Position numbers and translations under genes: made by a program. Below, in pieces: positions 45,985 to 50,853 of a DNA stretch of 50,853 bases. Within the stretch, counting starts at the first letter, position 1. The number at the start of each line of letters is the position of its first letter. Below the pieces are notes generated by a model. That model was not told where the DNA came from. It searched no databases and saw only the letters and a list, made by a program, of their open reading frames with translations. Origin of the DNA: Hysterium pulicare CBS 123377 (Eukaryota > Ascomycota > Dothideomycetes > Hysteriales > Hysteriaceae); contig AJFK01000178.1 in NCBI GenBank assembly GCA_000467715.1, positions 1 through 50,853 on the forward strand, written 5' to 3'.

Positions 45985-46972
45985 TCAATACTTCCTCGGC
46001 ACGGGGCATTCCGCTTCAGAAAACAGAATATACCAGCGAGCAGGCTTGTTCTTGTACACCCTTGCAATGAAGGTGTTTTCGGCGATGGTGTCGAGGTCAG
46101 CATCTGGAGGGACCTTGAACCATGGAGACCAAGTTTCTCGCTTGAATACAGCTGTGCCGCGATCTTTCATGACTCTGACGATGTTAATTGGTAGAATGAG
46201 GATGCGGCGGGTAGCTGGATGTACTATGATGACCCAGAACGCGTACAAACCGCTAAGTCCACCGATAACGATTTCAGCAATCCTAAGAGAGTTGGTTGGT
46301 AGATCGCCTCCTTGAGGAGCCTCTATGGCTGCACGTCCATCTATCTCCAGACTAAAAAGGCCAAATTCCTCCACACAGTAGCTCCAATGAGTTGCGCAAT
46401 TTCCGCCAACAACAACTGCGTTGCTGTAGAAGTTGTCGGCTGATCCTCCGGCAAAATTCATAACAGAAACCACAGAAGCGAATAGGAAGCCAGAATGTAC
46501 AAGGTAGGAAAAGAAAGGCTACAGAAAAGAATTCGTGAAAGAAATATGCAAAGATGCCATGAGTACCATTAAAGCTGAATGGTGCGGAGTTTCTCCCATG
46601 TTTCGTGGCTATGAGCTTTACGGCAAGAACGAAAGCAGCAATAGCGCGAATAGTTGAAACGCTAACACCAAAAGCTGCCATTATCGCAAGTGTGCGGTTC
46701 CATCTCTGTGCTTTGAGCTTCTCGGTGGGTGATTTATTCGTCGCTGTCGGCGAATGTAGCTTTTTCCAGCTTGTCCACACAGAGATCGAACCGAGAATGA
46801 CAGAGGTGAGAATGCTCAAGAGAACCCAAGGCCAGGGTATCGGAAGAGCCCCTGGTTTGTAGATCATGGCGAGACTTGTCGTATGGCTGGCATTAATAAG
46901 GCCATGGGAGGGCCAATCTGCTGGTTCAAATGGTGAATATTGTCCATGCGCATTGTTTCCGTCGTCGACCAT
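45985..46972 (-). CDS. Multi-TM membrane protein of unknown function (uncertain gene model)
   Basis: Two overlapping open frames clearly belong together. Frame A (from 46972) encodes an N-terminal polar stretch with sequons, TM1 (PWPWVLLSILTSVILGSISV) and TM2 (LAIMAAFGVSVSTIRAIAAF). Frame B (to 45985) encodes FLFASVVSVMNFAGGSADNF, another TM (IVIGGLSGLYAFWVIIVHPA) and a polar tail. A 103-nt intron 46621-46519 (GTAAAG donor, TTTTCTGTAG acceptor) joins them in frame to 294 residues. A 78-nt GTACAT...AACGCAG intron or a real frameshift are alternatives. The start is also unsure: an in-frame ATG at 47056 gives a signal-peptide-like start (MEFQCPLLFFALVCD) but is followed at once by TGA (47011-47009). 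No family is recognised, and a decayed gene is possible. Confidence 0.5.
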
Positions 46973-47751
46973 GTTGACGGTTGTGCAGCTACTTTCATCA
47001 GGGAGAATTCAGTCGCAGACGAGAGCGAAAAATAGAAGAGGGCACTGGAACTCCATAGATGATCGGATTGCTCGTGTTCATCCTTGGCTGTGTAAATTGA
47101 ATTCTTCGAGATCACCAATCATGAAATGGAAATGCAGCCACAGTAGAGATCTGCGGCGCGGGCGAACATACAACCTCATACAACTGATCAATATACAGAC
47201 ATGATGAAGCGAGAAGCTCTCGTAAGTATCAACGAGTGCTGAATGGTTAGCAATGATACGAAGAAGACTCGACTCGACTTGATGGAGAAGCAATGGAAAT
47301 GACGTTGGGGAGGAAAAGGTACGTTTCGAGCAACTCCAGCTCGAGTACAGATACATTATGATCCGTTGAGTCCATTTTTTCCTTCGGTCGCAGTTAAAAA
47401 CTCTTTTTCAATGGAAGAACGATGAGGTGGTTGAGAGAAGATGAATGAGGTTGAACTAAACAGAGTCAGAGTTCAACAACTTCCCCCACCCCCACTGGTC
47501 AGTGCCGCGGGCCGAGGCGCTTACGTTGAAGGAATCGCGTCTCCCCGCTCTCAGCGCCAGTCCATCTCAGCATCGACAACTATGCATCCCCTTATTACCT
47601 CTCCATCTTTATATTGTCTAGATTGATTCCTATCAAAAAGGGGCTCTTTGAGGTCATTACCCATTCTAATCTCGTGATATCGTCCCCTTTCAACGCCCAT
47701 TCATCTTCAACGAAGCCCGCCTTCGCCAAAGGACGCAGAAGCCTTCACATC
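46973..47751. promoter_or_regulatory. Divergent region, membrane-protein gene / flavoenzyme gene
   Basis: About 780 nt lie between the two head-to-head starts. Its left end contains the signal-peptide-like frame with an in-frame TGA described for the membrane-protein gene. Its right end (47614-47751) is an open frame continuous with the flavoenzyme but without an ATG, ending in the basic stretch FAKGRRSLH just before the chosen start. Confidence 0.4.
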
Positions 47752-49089
47752 ATGGGATACAAAGAGCCAGATTCAAGTGTCAATCAATCGTACACCGAGC
47801 CAGATCCTCTTGCATTCACCAATTTGCAGCGGGAGCTTTACGGCAGCCTCCGAAAGCCCACCATCTCAACGAAACCATCAGAATGGGAAGCACAGGCTAG
47901 AAAAGTCCTTCCCCGTCCCAACTTCTTGTATATCTACGGCTCAGCCAGCTCCGGTTCTACACACACTGCCAATGTGACTGCTTTTGATCGCTACCGCCTC
48001 CGGCCGTCGATGCTGGTTAATGCCACTAGACGGGACTTATCCGTCGAATTGTTTGGCACTCGCTATCAAAGTCCTCTGATCGTAGCCCCAATTGGGGTGC
48101 AAGAGATTGCTCACCCAGATGCCGAAGAGGCCACTGCACGTGCTGCATCGTCCATCAAGGTTCCTATGATCTTGTCGACAGCAGCTACTCGATCAATCGA
48201 GCAAATTGCGAAAGCGAATGGCGATGGTGACCGATGGTATCAGCTGTATTGGCCGAAACCCCAGGCTGATGAGATCACCGTGAGTTTGCTGCGACGTGCC
48301 AAGGCCAATGGCTTCAAGGTGCTTGTGGTAACCTTGGATACCTTCATGATTGGATGGCGGCCGAACGACCTCGATGAGTCATATCTCCCTTTCATATATG
48401 GACAGGGTTGCCAGGTTGGGTTCAGTGATCCCGTATTCAACCGCATCTACGATGAGATGCAGAAAAATGACAAACGAACTGCACGCGAGAAGGTTGCAGA
48501 GGCCTGGGGCCTGCTCGGCCGTCCGGATTCCCTTGCAGGAAGTGCGAAAGTCCTAGCAAATGCAAATAACATGGCCAAGGCAGCTGCTTGGATGGACCTA
48601 CTCAATACCGGCACTTACCGAGAATGGAAACACCTCGAGATTCTCAGGCAGAATTGGGACGGTCCAATTGTCCTCAAAGGTATTCAGACCGTTGAGGACG
48701 CTCATCGAGCCATTGACAATGGCATGGATGGAATAATTGTTTCGAACCATGGTGGGAGACAGCTTGATGGTGGAATCGGTTCTCTTGATGCCCTCGCTGA
48801 GATCGGCGCCGATGAGAAGGTCAAGAACTCTGGATTAACGGTGCTTTTTGACAGTGGAATTCGCACCGGCAGTGATGTTCTGAAGGCGATGGCTTTGGGA
48901 GCGAAGGCGGTGCTGGTGGGAAGGCCCTACATCTACGGTCTAAGCATCGGAGGTGAAGCCGGAGTCAAACACGTGATACGATCAATTCTGGCGGACACGG
49001 ACAATTCCCTGGCAAACCTGGGAAAGACAAGCTTGTCAGAGCTCAGTCGGGATGACTTAAGAGTCATGCAACAGCCGGCCAAACTGTAA
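47752..49089 (+). CDS. FMN-dependent 2-hydroxy acid oxidase, lactate 2-monooxygenase-like, PTS1 end
   Basis: Single exon from the first ATG, 445 residues. The frame is open for 138 nt upstream but has only a TTG there, so the ATG at 47752 is used; a spliced upstream start is possible. The TIM-barrel of the L-lactate oxidase/glycolate oxidase family is clear: SPLIVAPIGVQEIAHPDAE, WYQLYWPK, LVVTLDTFMIGWRPNDLD (a pattern of the lactate monooxygenase branch), VLKGIQ with Lys309, SNHGGRQLDGG with catalytic His333 and Arg336, FDSGIRTGSDVLKA and GAKAVLVGRP. The Lys-to-His spacing of 24 equals that of glycolate oxidase. The enzyme would oxidise a 2-hydroxy acid with O2. The last residues are AKL, an accepted PTS1 variant, so a peroxisomal location is likely. 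Confidence 0.9.
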   Translation: MGYKEPDSSVNQSYTEPDPLAFTNLQRELYGSLRKPTISTKPSEWEAQARKVLPRPNFLYIYGSASSGSTHTANVTAFDRYRLRPSMLVNATRRDLSVELFGTRYQSPLIVAPIGVQEIAHPDAEEATARAASSIKVPMILSTAATRSIEQIAKANGDGDRWYQLYWPKPQADEITVSLLRRAKANGFKVLVVTLDTFMIGWRPNDLDESYLPFIYGQGCQVGFSDPVFNRIYDEMQKNDKRTAREKVAEAWGLLGRPDSLAGSAKVLANANNMAKAAAWMDLLNTGTYREWKHLEILRQNWDGPIVLKGIQTVEDAHRAIDNGMDGIIVSNHGGRQLDGGIGSLDALAEIGADEKVKNSGLTVLFDSGIRTGSDVLKAMALGAKAVLVGRPYIYGLSIGGEAGVKHVIRSILADTDNSLANLGKTSLSELSRDDLRVMQQPAKL

Positions 49090-49687
49090 TTTCAGCTGGT
49101 ATAAGAGGTGCCGGGCGATGTCGAGCATATAGGTTCTCGTATAGCTCAGCAAATTGAGTCGCACGCCCCGTCATTCGAATTCTACGCCTCCTTATTGTCT
49201 CCCATGATCTAAATCGGCCACATGAGTATGACTGCCACTTTTGTAGGAGGCGCGTGACAGGGCAACCCATCGCACTTGCCATGTATGCTCACACGCAGTG
49301 TCCAATGCCTCTTCCTGCATATGAGCTTCCCCCGCTTTCGGCCTGCCAAGCTGCACAGAGCTCCCAAATCAGGCAATCGACGATAAAAAGGAGAACTTCA
49401 ACAGGGTGTTCTACTAGTTCTGGGTACTCATCTGACCATATTCCAGCTCGTCATCATGTCGTGCTCGAAACCATCCTGAGATCAAAGGGTACTTCCACTG
49501 GTATAGATCATTGCAGAGATTGCCCCTTACCCGACCCTCCTAAGGCTATATAAACTACGATTTAGTCGCTCCATTGTACACCACCCTCAACTTCAATTCA
49601 GTATACCACCGTCTTCTGGCATAACATGCCTAAATACAGCCAATCTACCCCCGTCAACTTCGAAAACCCGAGGTTGTTAAGATAACC
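49090..49687. promoter_or_regulatory. Intergenic region with Bys1-gene promoter
   Basis: This 598-nt region lies between two plus-strand genes. A clear TATA box is at 49547-49554, followed by a C+T-rich leader. The 99-codon plus-strand frame at 49254-49553 has no features and is considered chance. Confidence 0.5.
49547..49554 (+). promoter_or_regulatory. TATA box of the Bys1-like gene
   Basis: TATATAAA lies 134 nt upstream of the ATG at 49688 and is followed by a pyrimidine-rich stretch and ACACCACC-type initiator region. This is a textbook arrangement for a strongly regulated fungal gene. Confidence 0.55.
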
Positions 49688-50275
49688 ATGCTCTTCACAC
49701 ACACATGTAAGTAGATCTCCAGTATCAATTCAGAAGCCCAAGCTCATCCTATTCAGTCTTCCTATTTGTCCTTTTCGTTCTCAACATGATCTCTCGCGTC
49801 GCCGCCGTTGGCGGTTACGTGAAAAACAACTGCAACTTTCCGATCTGGATCTCCTCCGCCAAATGTGGAGGTGTCTATACTATGCCTACCAAGCTCAACG
49901 CTGGCGGCGAATACTGGGCTCCATACGACACCATCGCAAATGAATGCTCCATGACAATCAAGATTGATAACAACCCGGGCTTTACCCACGTCTACCAAAT
50001 CGAGTACTCAATCAAGGGTACATACAACTCGGCAATGAAATCGAGAACCGTTCTGCTGACACAGCAACATAGATTCCGGTGGCGTTGATACCATATGGTA
50101 TGATCTCTCACCTGTGGATGGCCGGCCATTCTCAGCGAACCAACGGTTCCTTCAAATTGGAAACAACCCAAATACATGTCCCCACATCTGGTGCGGTGTC
50201 GGTGCGACTAGCTGCGAGTGGCCTGCCATTCTCAATTGCAGCCCTCCACGGGATGTCAAGTTCTGGCTCTGCTGA
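49688..50275 (+). CDS. Secreted Bys1-type, thaumatin-like cysteine-rich protein
   Basis: Three exons: 49688-49706 (19 nt), 49757-50017 and 50073-50275; introns are 50 and 55 nt, and the product is 160 residues. The first exon joins to give a signal peptide (MLFTHTFFLFVLFVL...) cleaved near RVAA. The mature protein starts GGYVKNNCNFPIWISS and shows the Bys1 pattern: a Gly-containing loop before TMPTKLNAGGEYWAPY, a central basic strand MTIKIDNN, EYSIK, then DTIWYDLSPVDGRPF, and a C-terminal half with paired cysteines ending FWLC-stop. Eight cysteines are present, consistent with disulfides. Bys1 proteins are small secreted beta-sandwich proteins, first described as a yeast-phase-specific product of a dimorphic fungus. 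Biochemical function is unknown. Confidence 0.87.
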
Positions 50276-50853
50276 TGGCAGCAACTTCGGTTTCCTCAAG
50301 TGTGTATCCCATTCTACTGCTTACTTTTCTCAAATGCTTACCACTCCTGCAGGTCAGCCAACAACTTCATCTTCATTTTCCCTTTTCTTATCTTAATCGA
50401 TGGCACGGCATGGTAGGCGTTCCGAGCGGTCGGACAATGTCAGTTCATCAATGGGCATGGTGTTAGCATCTGTGATTTCTTGCGTGACGCAGTGTCCATC
50501 TAGTATCCATGTATGATTAGTGGGGTAGAGGGGGATCGGTGTCATCCAAACAAATGCATCAATGAAAACGGATCAATAAACTCTCTTGTCTCCTGATGTG
50601 ATGAGAAGCCCTAGATTTAGATCATATACTTGAAGCTAAGTGATCGCATTCCGCCCTCATCACCACTCCCTTCCTACGCTTATTATTCTCCCTCATTATC
50701 GTCTAAGCTCTGCCTCCCTTGATCAGCCATGACTGCGATTCTCACTCTCTATTGAGTATATATTCTACAGGTGCCTTCTTTTCCTTGCACGCATCTTGGT
50801 ATTTTTTATAGTTACTATCTCTTCAGTTACTATCTTCTCCAGTTACTATCTTC
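50276..50853. other. Right-edge region downstream of the Bys1-like gene
   Basis: No further gene is supported. The first part is the Bys1-like 3'UTR, with a possible AATAAA poly(A) hexamer at 50575-50580. The last 44 nt form a short tandem repeat that continues to the window edge. Confidence 0.5.
50810..50853. repeat. Short tandem repeat at the window edge
   Basis: AGTTACTATCT occurs three times with 15-16-nt spacing (units AGTTACTATCTCTTC, AGTTACTATCTTCTCC, AGTTACTATCTTC) and the last copy is cut by the end of the window. The array may extend further. Confidence 0.7.

Noticed and set aside
45843-46103. 86-codon minus-strand frame as an extra C-terminal exon of the membrane protein
   Set aside because: No splice donor joins it to the preceding frame without losing good coding sequence, and it overlaps the 45985-46473 frame.
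47614-47751. N-terminal extension of the flavoenzyme starting at 47614
   Set aside because: The first codon would be TTG. The frame is open but has no ATG, so the first ATG at 47752 was used, although a spliced mitochondrial leader cannot be fully excluded.

Overview
The window is nuclear DNA of a filamentous ascomycete (Pezizomycotina). The evidence is short spliceosomal introns (43-205 nt, mostly GTAAGT/GTGAGT donors, CTAAC/CTGAC-like branch sites, YAG acceptors), many-exon genes on both strands with no operons, and families typical of this group: an MtfA-type C2H2 regulator, an Asp f 3-type peroxiredoxin, a Bys1 protein, a histidine acid phosphatase and an alpha-glucoside-type MFS permease. 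The class cannot be fixed from sequence alone. Exon models were built by hand by joining frames at splice consensus sites, and every multi-exon model listed as solid sums to an intact reading frame.

Left part (0.9-10.2 kb): a five-exon gene for a ~1574-residue RRM/RGG RNA-binding protein (-), an FMP46-like thioredoxin-fold protein (-), a five-exon 40S ribosomal protein eS30 gene with a 5'UTR intron (-), and, divergent from it, an intronless secreted CREG-like FMN-barrel protein (+).

Centre (10.2-26.7 kb): a gene-poor stretch holding one confident gene, an MtfA-like C2H2 transcription factor (15.15-16.31 kb, -). About 10 kb of apparently non-coding DNA lies upstream of it and 5 kb downstream. 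The downstream part contains a cluster of consensus splice signals that may mark a spliced non-coding RNA.

Right part (26.7-50.3 kb) is gene-dense: Rab escort protein (-), peroxisomal peroxiredoxin ending in SKL (-), DUF1348/SnoaL-like protein (+), roadblock/LC7 protein (-), Ipi1 ribosome-biogenesis factor (+), a DUF262 (GmrSD-N/ParB-like) protein (+), a short-chain dehydrogenase (-), a membrane-anchored histidine acid phosphatase (-), an MFS sugar permease (-), a poorly resolved multi-TM protein (-), a lactate-monooxygenase/2-hydroxy-acid-oxidase-type flavoenzyme ending in AKL (+), and a secreted Bys1-type cysteine-rich protein (+).

Most genes are housekeeping or nutrient-acquisition genes with no obvious shared pathway. 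The clearest functional links are the two putative peroxisomal redox enzymes (a flavoenzyme that could make H2O2 and a peroxiredoxin that removes it) and several divergent pairs sharing a promoter region (eS30/CREG, Prx/DUF1348, roadblock/Ipi1). The most unusual gene is the DUF262 protein. Its domain is best known from bacterial anti-phage and restriction systems, it carries a long disordered tail here, and it sits beside a CpG-free A+T-rich islet resembling a RIP-mutated repeat relic.
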